NCBI GenBank assembly: GCA_025917655.1
Contig: CP084611.1
Span: 3,472,001-3,536,000, forward strand
Reading direction: 5' to 3'
Source of the DNA: Chlorella sorokiniana
Lineage: Eukaryota > Chlorophyta > Trebouxiophyceae > Chlorellales > Chlorellaceae
Length of the DNA: 64,000 bases
Each line of letters begins with the position of its first letter. Within the stretch, counting starts at the first letter, position 1. The notes under the pieces were generated by a model. That model was not told the DNA's origin. It made no database searches and saw only the letters and a program-made list of their open reading frames with translations. The position numbers and the translations under genes are program-made. This document shows positions 1 through 12,233 of this stretch, piece after piece.

Positions 1-2141
1 TGCTTGGAATTGGAGGCTGAGGGTGCACGGTGGTCTGCAAGCGGTGCTGTGAGCTGCAGGGCTTCATCGAGCACACCCTTGAACCCCCACACACACACCA
101 CCACCCACCCAAAACACAACAGGCCGTCAACTGCGAGCTGCGGGAGCTGATGCGCATGGCTCAGGCCCTGACGGCAACCACGGTGGAGGGAGACTGGCAG
201 GCGGTGACCTCGGAGGCCCAGGTGGGGGAGAGCAGGGGGTGCGGGGAAGGAAGGGGGCTGGCGGGGGCCAAGTCTGCTGGAGCTGCGGTGCGCACGCTTC
301 AGCTCCCTCGCTGCGCTAGGCGCCAGTCATGCACCCCGCCTGCTGCCGCCTGCCCGCTCTTGCGCCTTGCAGGTCGACCTGGCCTCCTGCAAGCATGGTG
401 GCGGCGGGGCCAGCCCGTGTGCGCTGCACACGCCGCTTGGCTTGGCTGACGTGGCTGCGGGGGCGGGGTCTGTGATGGAGCTGTGGCCGCAGCCCTGGGA
501 GCCAGACTCCAGCTCACCCACCTGCCGGGCAGCCGCCTGCGGCAAGCCCTTCTCCTTCCTGTTGCGCCCCCGCCACCATTGCCGTTGCTGCGGCCAGCTG
601 TTCTGCGGCGCGTGCACCACAGGTGCGTGCCGCGCCCTCCGCTGCCGCATCCCCGCTGCGCAGCAGCCTGCTCTTGCAGCGTGGCACTTGTGCCCTCCCT
701 GTGTCCACGTGTCGGTGTCAATGCCCGCCCTCCCTGGCCAATCCCCCTTCCCTCCCCCACCACACACATTTTCCCCGCCCGCAGAGCGCATGCTGCTGCC
801 GCCGCGGTTCCAGCTGGGCGAGCCTCAACGAGTGTGCGTGGCGTGCGCCGCGCTGCTGGCCCCCATCCAGCCGCTGCTGGCGGGCAGCATCGCCCCAGCC
901 GTGCGCCAGCCGGTGCACGATGTCACCGACTGGTCTGCGGCGCGCAGCCTGCTCAACCCCGCTGTCGTCGCGCCTGGAAACCGACATCTACACAGCCACC
1001 AACATTGTGCGGCGGCGCGCAAGGGTGGGTGGCAGGGCGTCCCTGGCGGATGGGCAGCCCGCGAAGGGGCGCCTGCCAGTGGGCTGCTGCCAGCTGCTGG
1101 CCAACGGACAGGGCGCAGCTCTGCCGCGATTGCAGGCATGCGCAGCTCAGCAGAGCCTCCCCCTCTTGTTGCGCTGCAGTGGGCAGCCTGCCTTCTGAGG
1201 CCTCCATTCCGCCCTCCTTGCTGCGCGACTGCGCGGGGCTGGCCATCCTGTCGGTGGCGCGCGCGGGGCGGGCTGGTCGCTGGGCGTGGGCAGCGGGCTG
1301 GTGGTGGCGCGCGCTCAGCCCGGGGGCGGCCGCCTGGTCGCCGCCCTCCGCGCTGCTCAGCCTGTCGTCGGCTGTGGGGTGGCAGCTGGGCGTGGAGGTG
1401 CAGGACCTGATCCTGGTGCTGCGCAGCCGCTCCGCGCTGCGCGCCTTTGCCGCCGCGGGCCAGCTGGGCGTGGGCGGCAGCGTGAGCCTGGCGGCGGGCC
1501 CGCTGGGGCGCGCCGCTGCAGCCCGCGCGCTGGCCACGCTGGGCGGCGGCGCCGTGGTCTACTCGTACTGCGCCACGCGCGGAGCCTTTGCGGGTGTGGC
1601 GCTGGAGGGGACGCTGCTGGCCACGCGCGACTCGCTGAACAGGGTGCGCCGTGCGGCTGGGGGGGGGCTGTCACCGCGGGGCATGCGCCTGCCTGGCCTG
1701 CGGCGCCTGCCTCGTGCAGCACCAACCGCGATGTGAGCGCCCTGCCCCCCTGCCTGCAGCAATTCTACGGGCGCAAGGTGTCGGCTCACCAGCTGCTGCT
1801 GTCGGATGCGGTGGCGCCGCCCCCGCCGCCGCTGCCCTGTACGCCGCGCTGGACGAGCTGCTGGCTGCGGCAGGGGAGCGCAGCAGCCGCAGTTCTTGTC
1901 TGCGGCAGAGGGCGGGGAGAGGGCCAGCGAGCTGATGCTGCCGCCTGCGGTGTCGGCGGCGCCAGGCGGCGGCAGCAGCGAGGATGAGGATGAGTGGGAG
2001 CCTGAGGATGCGCCGCCCTCAGCCCCCACGCACCGGTGGCAGGCGGAGCCGCGCGGCGGGCTGCTGCCGCTGGGCGCTTACCCGGCGTCGGCGCCAGCAT
2101 ACGAGGATGAACCGCTGCCGTATGGCAGCCTGTTTGATTGA
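1..2141 (+). CDS. FYVE zinc-finger plus SYLF (Ysc84) domain protein, 5' end outside the window
   Basis: Probable endosomal lipid-binding protein. A FYVE finger lies at about 475-620 and continues after an intron at about 785-880: it has the W-x-P-D start, paired cysteines, the basic RHHCR core and a closing C-V-A-C. FYVE fingers bind phosphatidylinositol 3-phosphate on endosomes. A SYLF/Ysc84 lipid- and actin-binding domain follows at about 965-1850, including L-L-R-D-C-A-G-L-A, the glycine-rich strand region and F-Y-G-R-K-V-S. The tail is acidic and ends at the stop at 2139-2141. This FYVE-SYLF order is known from plants and protists. The first exon is cut by the window edge and its boundary is unclear. 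The frame slips near 957-960 (a C run) and around 1270. The family call is firm; exon borders are approximate. Confidence 0.8.
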
Positions 2142-2595
2142 GGCTCATCCAGCGACCGCTGAATCACTTGTCGGCGGCCAGTCGCGCAGGGCGATTGTAC
2201 ATCTATGTAGCCAGCTCAGCATCAGCTGCAAGCCGTGTCCCCTGAGTGGACCCTGTCCCTGTTTGCTTGTGCATTTGCCCTCACCTGTACCCGGCGGTGT
2301 GTGCCACTTTGCACCAAGTATCTAACGCCGCTGAGGGGCCATTCTGCCTCACAGTTTTCTCCCAACCAACAACCACCCCTTCTGACCCAACCCACACCCT
2401 TCTCCCTGCCTGCACCCCGTCTTTGTGCCTGCGCCCCGCACCTGTGCATGCCGAGCATGCTGCATGGGCCTCGTTTTGCAAGGGAATGCCTCTGGCAGCT
2501 GCTGACTTCTGAGCCGCGCGCAGCAGGAACCACAGCATGAACAAGGCGGTGTGCCAACACAGTGGTGAAACCTCCGTCGCCCTGAGGGGACGGTT
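2142..2595. other. Convergent 3' intergenic region
   Basis: Lies between the stops of the FYVE-SYLF gene and the holocytochrome c synthase gene and should hold both 3' UTRs. I see no coding exon, RNA gene or repeat apart from pyrimidine-rich tracts. Confidence 0.6.
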
Positions 2596-2609
2596 TCAGC
2601 TTGCGCTCG

Positions 2610-2647
<38 letters not shown>

Positions 2648-3995
2648 CCCACGGTGCTGGGGTGTCCGGTGACGGGGCAGGGCAGGCCGTACTGCGCAAA
2701 GTTCTCGTAGATCCACATCTTCAGCCGGTCCAGCGCGGCGCCGGGCGTGTCCAGGGCGGGTCGCGCGCGGATGTCAAACGCGTCGGGGTAGCCTGGCAGC
2801 AGGGCGGGCCATCAGGGCACACGGGTGAGCGGCCGCCGGGGAGCCGCCTGATGCTGGGCTGGGCCGAGGGCGGGTGCAGCCCACGTCCCCACCCCCGCTG
2901 GGCCTGCAGGCAAGCCAGCCAGCCCCCTGCCAAGGCTGCTGGCGCCCCCTCTCCCCCAAGCACCCACCCGCGCGGTCGTCGTCAAAGTAGAAGTCGATGA
3001 CGTAGCGCACCTCCCTGCCGCAGCGGTCGACGTACCAGTCGTGGCGGTCAAAGGGCAGCGGGCCGCCCAGCCAGGCGCGCAGGCGGGCCAGCGGCGACAG
3101 CTCGTCGGGTCGGCCCCGGAATCGCAGCAGCGTGGGGCTGCCGCACTCCTCGCGGTGCAGCGCCTCCCAGCGCGCAACCTGCGGGGCCGGGGGCAGGGCG
3201 TGCATGCTGCCAGTGAGGCGCCTGAACTGCGGAGACGACCGCATCGCCAGCAGCGCACGACCTCAGAATGCCCACCATCCCAGTGCGCATGCGTCGCGGG
3301 CGCCCCCCACTCCTCCACCCCCGGCCCACATGCTGCCAAGTGATCTCGTTCATGGTGTTATGGGTGGACACCACCGCCTCCATGTCATCCTCGCTCACAT
3401 CGTCGCCCTTGCCCTTGCGCTTCAGGGCTGCGGCAGCGGCATGTAGTGGCAAGGCGCAGGAATTGGCATGCAGGAAGGCAGGCTGTGCTTGCAATGCAGC
3501 AGAGCTGCCAGGAGTGACCGAGTGATGCAGCCACGGCGGCGAGGCTGCAGCAGGGAACCCGGTCGCAGCCCACTGCCCACCGCAGCACCCACCGTTGAAA
3601 AACATCTGGGGCGAGGGGTAGCTCCACGTTGAATCGGTGCCGCCCTTGGGGATGTTGCTCTGCACGCGCTCCGTGGATAGCAGCTTCTTCTGGCCGGGGC
3701 AGGGCTGCTGGTTGGGCTCCAGCGGCATCATGTTCTTGGGGTCCAGCACATCCTGGCCCGGCAGCCCCGCCAGCGGTCCAGCGCTTTTATCCGCTGATAT
3801 CGCAGAGTCGTTGATGCGCTGGTTGTACACATTGTACACGGCAGGGTTGCGGTAGACCTGCGACCGGACCTCGGCCGGCACCGGGCACTCGCTGCCCGTC
3901 CCTGCCGCGCCGCCACCACCTGCCTGAGCTGCGGTGGCTGCAGGACCGGCGCTATCCGCCTGTGAATTGGCCTCTCTGCTTCTGGTGTTTCCCAT
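2596..3995 (-). CDS. HCCS: Holocytochrome c-type synthase (cytochrome c heme lyase)
   Basis: Attaches heme covalently to apocytochrome c in the mitochondrial intermembrane space. About four exons: 3995 to ~3592, ~3424-3330, ~3183-2970 and ~2795-2596. Visible family features are an N-terminal C-P-V motif of the heme regulatory type, the block [13 protein letters not shown], the conserved H-N-x-M-N-E-x-T-W-Q, a W-E-A-L-H-x-E-E-C segment, [13 protein letters not shown], and the Y-V-I-D-F-Y-F-D-D end of the core. The start at 3995 gives M-G-N; the ATG-less codon 18 bases upstream is not needed. An unusual tail of 12 glutamines (CTG run 2611-2646) precedes the stop. It is divergent from the MSI1-like gene, 312 bp away. 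Confidence 0.92.
2611..2646 (-). repeat. (CAG)12 repeat encoding polyglutamine at the HCCS C-terminus
   Basis: A pure CTG run on the + strand reads as 12 Gln codons, four codons (A-S-A-S) before the HCCS stop. Pure CAG repeats are length-variable, so this is a candidate polymorphic site. Confidence 0.9.
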
Positions 3996-4307
3996 GCCGC
4001 GGGTCTTCAGCAAGACTGACTACCCGCAGTAAGGCAAACCCAAAGAGCGCCTGACAACACAGTAAGTCCAAGCCTTAGATGTTTCGAATGACTCTGAACT
4101 GCAAATAATAAATGTCAAAGTGGTGGTTGGGGGAGTTGCGTGGGGGTGGCCTGAATGTACCGCCCGGTGGCGCTGTGTACTTCTTGCAGTCTCAAACATC
4201 CCGCTCTCCTTGCAGCAGCCAAGGTCTGCATCAGCAAAGGCATATCAGCTAAGATCGATCTCTAGCAGTCAACAGGGACTTGGAGCCACTTGAATCCGAC
4301 AGAGACC
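3996..4307. promoter_or_regulatory. Divergent upstream region of HCCS and MSI1-like genes
   Basis: The 312 bp between two divergent start codons must carry both 5' UTRs and promoters. It is less GC-rich than the flanking exons. I see no coding exon in it and no element I can name with confidence. Confidence 0.5.
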
Positions 4308-7240
<2,933 letters not shown>

Positions 7241-7340
7241 TGGCCATCAGACCACGAGGCCAGGCTGCACCTGCGATGCACACGCATGCGCTGCAAATGC
7301 TTGAGACTGCCATGCGGCGCTGTCCTTGCCTCTTCCTCGC

Positions 7341-7345
7341 TGTAA
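7341..7345 (+). terminator. TGTAA poly(A) signal, MSI1-like gene
   Basis: TGTAA is the chlorophyte polyadenylation signal; this copy lies about 100 bases past the stop codon. Confidence 0.55.
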
Positions 7346-7436
7346 GGTGCCAGCTGTGGGGTGTAAGCTTCTCGTGAAGCATGCGCGGCAGCGACGCAGC
7401 CAAAGCAGGGCGGCATCACCAAGTGTTTGTAGGGTG

Positions 7437-7463
7437 GGCTGAGCCTCAGCCTCAGGCTCAGCC
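7437..7463. repeat. Short perfect inverted repeat
   Basis: GCTGAGCCT at 7438-7446 pairs with AGGCTCAGC at 7454-7462 around a 7-base loop, with one further G-C pair outside. It lies beyond the likely MSI1 cleavage site, so a role is unknown and chance is possible. Confidence 0.5.
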
Positions 7464-7766
7464 TGGGCGCTGCATGGTGCTGCCAGCTCACTACCGCCGC
7501 GCCCGGCGAGATCCTAGCTGATGGAGTCCCCCATTCGTACAGTGCCTGCTGTCCCTCTACAGCTCTCTGGATCAAGCCTCACATTGTCATTTCGGGCACA
7601 CCCTCAGTACACCTATCCCTGGAGCGTCTCATCACGGCTGGACATGTGGCGCCAGTGGGAAGGGCGCAGAAAGACTGATCAGCGATGCTGCTGGGTTGTG
7701 GATCGCTTCTTGATACCATCCTCTAGCGCTTGGCACTGAATAAAGACTCATGATTGCCAGACAGAA

Positions 7767-7771
7767 TTACA
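7767..7771 (-). terminator. TGTAA poly(A) signal, LHCA1
   Basis: TTACA on the + strand reads as TGTAA for LHCA1, about 138 bases past its stop. Confidence 0.5.
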
Positions 7772-7908
7772 GCAAATGTGGGAGCAAATGATCTTCTCGG
7801 TGTAGAGGTCAAGGGAGCGGCAGAGTGGAGGAGCAGAATACAAGCGCAAGCGTCGGGCACCGCCAGACCGGCCTCACAGGGCCCTGACAATCAGCCACCC
7901 GGCTGACT

Positions 7909-9265
7909 TCACGCGAGGGGCAGGGAGACGCCGTTGGTGGCGAAGTTGGCGACCATGGGGTTCGCCAGGTGCGCGCCCAGGGCGGCCAGGGCGACGCGCC
8001 GGTGGCGGCATGCTGCGCGGCAAAGCCGAGGCACGCCAGCATGGCGAGGCGGCCGTTCTTGATCTCCTTGGTCTTCAGCTCGTCCAGGTTGCCCTTGGAC
8101 TGCGGGGGCGGGGGACAGATTTGCAGGCAGCGCTGTCATTCGCAACCTCAACCGCGGCTGCATCAAGGCAGCAGCGATGAACGGCCGCTGAGCAAGCAGT
8201 GGCATGCCGTTGGGCTGAACTGAACGTGTGCAGAGCTGACAAGGAGTGCGGCGCACAAGGGCCTGGCAGTACCAGCGGTCGCTTGCAAGCCCCCAAGCTC
8301 ACCATGCCCATGGGGTCGAAGGCGCCGCCGGGGTACACGCGCTTCTCGGCCTCAGCAGCGCCGCGGAAGGACTCGGCGCCAGCCATGGCGGCGAACTCGA
8401 TGGCGGCCAGGGTGCCGAGGTCGAAGGGGATGCTGGCGCCAAAGTAGGTGGCGCTGCCGCCCTGGACCAGGGGCAGGGGGCGTCGTACCAGTTGCCGTAG
8501 CCTGCGCAGTGGGGGCACGGGAGGGCTTCAGAAGGAGATGAGGGGAGCGCAGTGGACGAAGCACATCGTGCAGCCCAGCCGCCTGCAATTGGCGCCACGC
8601 GCCCAACGGGTTGCTGCCCACCATGCTGTCGAAGCCCTGCCCAGCGAGTAGGCTGACTGGGCAGGGCAAAGGTACAGCAGCAGCATCGCGGGCAGCGGCT
8701 CACCCAGGACCTCCACGCCCAGCACGCCAGCGGCGCCCAGCATCGCCCAGCGGCCGTGGATCACCTCAGACTCCTTGAAGCGCGCCAGGCTGGCGGGCTC
8801 CTTGGCTGCAGGCAAGCCATACCACATTCACAATCAGTGTCACGCACGAGAGTACACCAAATCAAACCACAAAGAAGAACAACTATGCTTCCAGCCGGGT
8901 TGGTCGGGCGTGCACGCCCCCAGCGCCTGGTGCCGCGCGGCGGCATATCGAGCTGCAACCCTCTCACCAAGGCCCAGGGGGTCGAAGCCGTAGCTGGCGG
9001 GCAGGCTGTCCAGGTACGCAGGGGTGTCGCTGCCCGGGAGCCTGCAGAGCAGTCGCACAAGCGCGGGGAGTGCTCATGGGTGGGTGAGTCTCGGGTTGCC
9101 CGCCTGGCTTGCTTGCAGCGGCTGCCCAAGGCCATCCTCTCTGCATCGCTTCTTAATGCACCAAGATACACACCAGTTGCCGGCCTTCATGACAGTGCGA
9201 GAGCGGGGGCGCTGCACATTGAAGGTGGAGCGCACGACGGCGCTGGGAGCGACGATGGCGGCCAT
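7909..9265 (-). CDS. LHCA1: Photosystem I light-harvesting chlorophyll a/b-binding protein, LHCA1 type
   Basis: Antenna protein of photosystem I, in the thylakoid membrane. The ATG at 9265 opens a plastid transit peptide rich in Ala, Ser and Arg. The mature part starts near A-G-N-W-L-P-G-S-D. First helix: [13 protein letters not shown] (chlorophyll-binding Glu and Arg). Next G-Y-G-N-W-Y-D-A-P, then [11 protein letters not shown], then the third helix [12 protein letters not shown]. The end [11 protein letters not shown] resembles algal LHCA1. Five or more exons. Two conserved stretches need one extra C to stay in frame (runs at 8476-8480 and 7989-7991), so sequencing error is likely. It is divergent from a second LHC gene. 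Confidence 0.92.
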
Positions 9266-9480
9266 TGCTGCTTGCTGTTAAGTGACTCAAGCGACCAAGG
9301 GATTGCAAGAGTGCGGAAACGGGCCAGGGGGCCGGGATGTAGGGCTGGCACCTCAGCAAATCTCTCCTGATAAGGAAACCGGACCCAGGCAGTAGCAATG
9401 CCCGCGCATTTCCCCACCTCCAAAGCGCAGTCAGGGCCTTGTCCATCGCCTAGATAGCGTCCAGCCTTGCCCAGCCCAGT
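9266..9480. promoter_or_regulatory. Shared 215-bp divergent promoter of two LHC genes
   Basis: Separates the ATGs of LHCA1 (-) and the next LHC gene (+). It contains GATAAG at 9369-9374, the core of the plant light-responsive I-box. Two antenna genes opposed over so short a gap suggest one regulatory unit; that is inference. Confidence 0.6.
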
Positions 9481-10976
9481 ATGGTTGCCGCTGTCGCAGC
9501 CCAGATGGGTGCCACCTGCACCAGCAGCAAGACTGCCTCTTTCAGCGGCAAGGCTCTTCGTGTGAGCTCGGTGGTGCGCCCCAAGGTAATCAAACTCGCG
9601 CATCGGGCCCCTTGAGGGTGCCAGCCACCGATGCTCCTCAACCTCCCACCCTCTGCTGCTCCTCAACAGCTGAGAGCCTTCCTGGGGTCCCTGCAGGCCG
9701 TGCGCCGCGGTGTGGTGGCCGCTGCTGCCGAACGCGACCTCTGGTGAGCTGGGGTCGGGGCTGTGTTCCCCACAGGCTTGGACCGGGGCACGACGTTGCG
9801 GTGGTTTCGGTCACGGCGGGCTGTGAATCAATTGCTGCCTCCCTTTCCAACTCCCTCTTCCGGCTGACTCTGCAGGTTCCCTGGCAACACCGAGGTGGTG
9901 CCCGACTACCTTGATGGCAGCCTGGTCGGCGGTGCGTATTCGCCTGGCATCTGCTGGGCTGCTAGCAGCATCCGTGGTGGCTTGCACAATGCTCGGTGGC
10001 GAAATGCCTGCATTGGCCAGGCGTGACGTTGGGTCTTGGTTCACCCTCACCTGTGCCTCCTCCCTGCCCTGCTGCAGACAACGGCTTCGACCCTCTGGGC
10101 CTGGGCTCCTCCCCCGAGCAGCTGTCCTGGAACGTGCACGCCGAGATCTTCCACGGCCGCCTGGCCATGACCGGCTGCGCCGGCATCCTGCTCACCAGCC
10201 TGCTGCACACGGGTGGCGCTGACGTGCCTGAGTGGTACGAGGCGGGCCGTGTGTACCTGGACCGCAACCCCAACGTGTCCTTTGGCGCTCTGCTCTTCTC
10301 CACCATCGTGCTGAGCGGCTTTGTGGAGTTCAAGCGGCTTGCGGACATCCGCAACCCCGGCAGCCAGGGCTCCGGCATCCTGCCCGAGGACTTCAAGGGC
10401 GTGGGCGGGCCCCAGGGCCGCACTGTGGGCGGCCCCTACGTCGGCGGCAAGTACTTCGACCCCATGGGCCTGTGGTGAGTGCCCCCTCCCCCAGGGTTAG
10501 ACACCAGTGCACAACCTCAGCATGTGCCAACTGTGACATAATCATGATCGGCCGTAACTGACCTGCATTGCCTGTGTGCTTGATGCAGCCGCGGCTCTCC
10601 CGAGCAGACCCTGAAGTACAAGTGGAACGAGATTCGCAACGGCCGCCTGGCCATGATCGGCTTCCTGGGCTTTGCTGCGCAGTACGCCGCCACTGGCAAG
10701 GTGTGTCCCTGGCCGGCTTGGTTTTGTTCCTTGTGACGAAGAATTTTATAGGTTCTTACAGCCTGTGATTCGCCTCTATTTCTGTTCTTTGCTGCAGGGC
10801 CCCATTGACAACCTGATCGACCACGTGGCCGACCCCACCCACGTGAACTTCATCTCCAACGTGAGTGCTGAGTGTGCGGGAATCGTCAGGATGTTTCCGC
10901 AGCAATGCTCCGAGCTGTGACTACAACTCGTTTTTACTGCTTGCAGGGTGTCAGCATCCCCTTCATCTCCCTGTAA
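9481..10976 (+). CDS. LHCI-type chlorophyll a/b-binding protein
   Basis: Light-harvesting protein, probably of photosystem I. About six exons. The ATG at 9481 begins a Ser/Ala/Lys-rich transit peptide. Then follow [22 protein letters not shown], first helix H-A-E-I-F-H-G-R-L-A-M-T-G, a second helix within F-G-A-L-L-F-S-T-I-V-L, the Y-F-D-P-M-G-L motif, third helix W-N-E-I-R-N-G-R-L-A-M-I-G, and the C-terminal G-V-S-I-P-F-I. The stop is at 10974-10976; the last codons include TGTAA. The exact LHCA subtype is not clear to me, so no symbol is given. It was read through without an obvious frame slip. Confidence 0.9.
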
Positions 10977-11338
10977 GCATTCCTTGGAGCCCTTGGCGGC
11001 CGTTCACGGCCAACAAGTGGGCTGCCTCATACCCTTGGAGAAGAACAACCCCTCTGTTTCCTGTATTGCTCTAGTTCCTTTTTGCTGACCATGCTCTTTC
11101 TATGCAACTGGCAGCACCATGCTGCTCTCTAACAAACATCACCGAGTCACAAGGAGACAAGGCTCAAATGGGCATCAGGCACCATTGCGTGCCGCATGCT
11201 TGCGGAACTGACAAGGAATCCGCAGCAGGGAAGCAAGTGGCATGTGGGAACTTTCTAATGGAGTTTAGCAAAGTGAAGGAAGAGATGGTCTGGGAAAAAG
11301 GCTGGCACTGTTGTCTCTGCTGTCATCTCCCCCTGCAA
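10977..11338. other. Convergent intergenic region
   Basis: Lies between the LHC gene and the PAN-like gene. A + strand open frame runs through part of it, but it shows no domain and continues antisense over the PAN-like gene, so I do not call it. Confidence 0.5.
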
Positions 11339-11941
11339 TTAGTTGCATTGTCCAGAAATGAAGCTGACCTTCGATCCTGTGCAGCAATGGCAGATGATGT
11401 TGCTACCGTCAATGGCCTGAGATGTAAGACCATGCAGGATGGTATGCTCCCTTGCTCTCGCACCTTTCACCTCCAACCACTCCTGTGCGTCGCTGCTGAA
11501 CGTCATGCAGGTGCCCGGCGGTGCCCGGCGCAGAATGAGCTGGCAGCCGAAAGTCTCGAGTCCGCACCTACACAGGAAGAGGGGAGCACCTTTAGATGAT
11601 TCAAACCATTATTTCAAGAGCAAGCGGGCATCTGCCTGCACATCTGCTCACCCTCCAATGGTGTTGTGGGGGCAGAACGAGAAGTGACTGCAGCCGTCAA
11701 CCTTGCACTGGGCAGCACAAGCCTCTACGCTGCTTGCCGACTTCAGGGATAATGCTGCCTGTGCCTGGAACAATGTGTTACTGAAAGCAAGGCAGCCCTG
11801 GGGCATTGGCACTTCATGAGCTGCCTGGAGAGTGTGTTGGAAGGTGTCAGCGGCATGCTGCGTGCCGCGGACTCGCAGCGTGCTGCCGCTACCCAGCAGT
11901 AGCAGCAGCAAGGTGAATCGGGCTATTCTATGGTATTGCAT
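11339..11941 (-). CDS. Small secreted protein with a PAN/Apple-like cysteine domain
   Basis: About 150 residues in three exons. Exon 1 (11941 to ~11668) begins with a signal peptide: R-I-A-R-F then six leucines. It continues into a PAN-like segment S-S-V-E-A-C-A-A-Q-C-K-V-D-G-C-S-H-F-S-F-C-P. Exon 2 (~11569-11475) in matching phase gives C-G-L-E-T-F-G-C-Q-L-I-L and P-P-G-T-C-M-T-F-S-S. Exon 3 gives V-S-F-I-S-G-Q-C-N and the TAA at 11341-11339. PAN domains bind proteins or carbohydrates outside the cell, and single-domain secreted forms are common in green algae. Function unknown; a cell-wall or extracellular role is a guess. The splice model was inferred by eye. Confidence 0.6.
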
Positions 11942-12207
11942 TGTGCCGAGAGCAACCTTTCACGAGAACTGAAGAGCAAACGAGGGAACGGTCCAGAAGA
12001 CTCAGCCTGGTATCGTGCACTGTTTCCGGGTGGGACACGGAGCTCGGTTAACCGTATGTGTGTAGACTTGCGGGTGACGGTGGAATGAGCGAGCAGTGCA
12101 GGCTCGCGGGCTGAGGAGGATGCGGCAAAGCCGCCACGTCAGCATCGACGGCAGGGTGAGGTGAGCCAGTTGAATTGCCACAGAACACAAGGCCTGCCCA
12201 ACAGCAG

Positions 12208-12212
12208 TTACA
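12208..12212 (-). terminator. TGTAA poly(A) signal, transaldolase
   Basis: TTACA on the + strand, about 22 bases past the transaldolase stop, at the expected distance for an algal 3' end signal. Confidence 0.55.
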
Positions 12213-12233
12213 GATGGCAAGCAGTCTTTGGCT

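Larger units (their letters stand above)
7241..7908. other. Convergent 3' intergenic region between MSI1-like and LHCA1
   Basis: No coding exon supported. It contains a TGTAA signal for each flanking gene (7341-7345 on +, 7767-7771 on -) and a short inverted repeat at 7437-7463. Confidence 0.6.

Noticed and set aside
299-791. Long minus-strand open frames over the FYVE-SYLF exons
   Set aside because: High GC content opens all frames here. The + strand carries the recognisable zinc finger and SYLF residues, and the antisense frames show no domain.
7437-7463. Bacterial-type hairpin terminator
   Set aside because: Eukaryotic gene; the stem lacks a T tract and lies beyond the TGTAA signal. Kept only as an inverted repeat.
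11102-11599. 166-codon + strand open frame
   Set aside because: It overlaps the PAN-like gene antisense. The PAN-like exons have signal peptide, splice sites and ordered cysteines, whereas this frame shows no family features.
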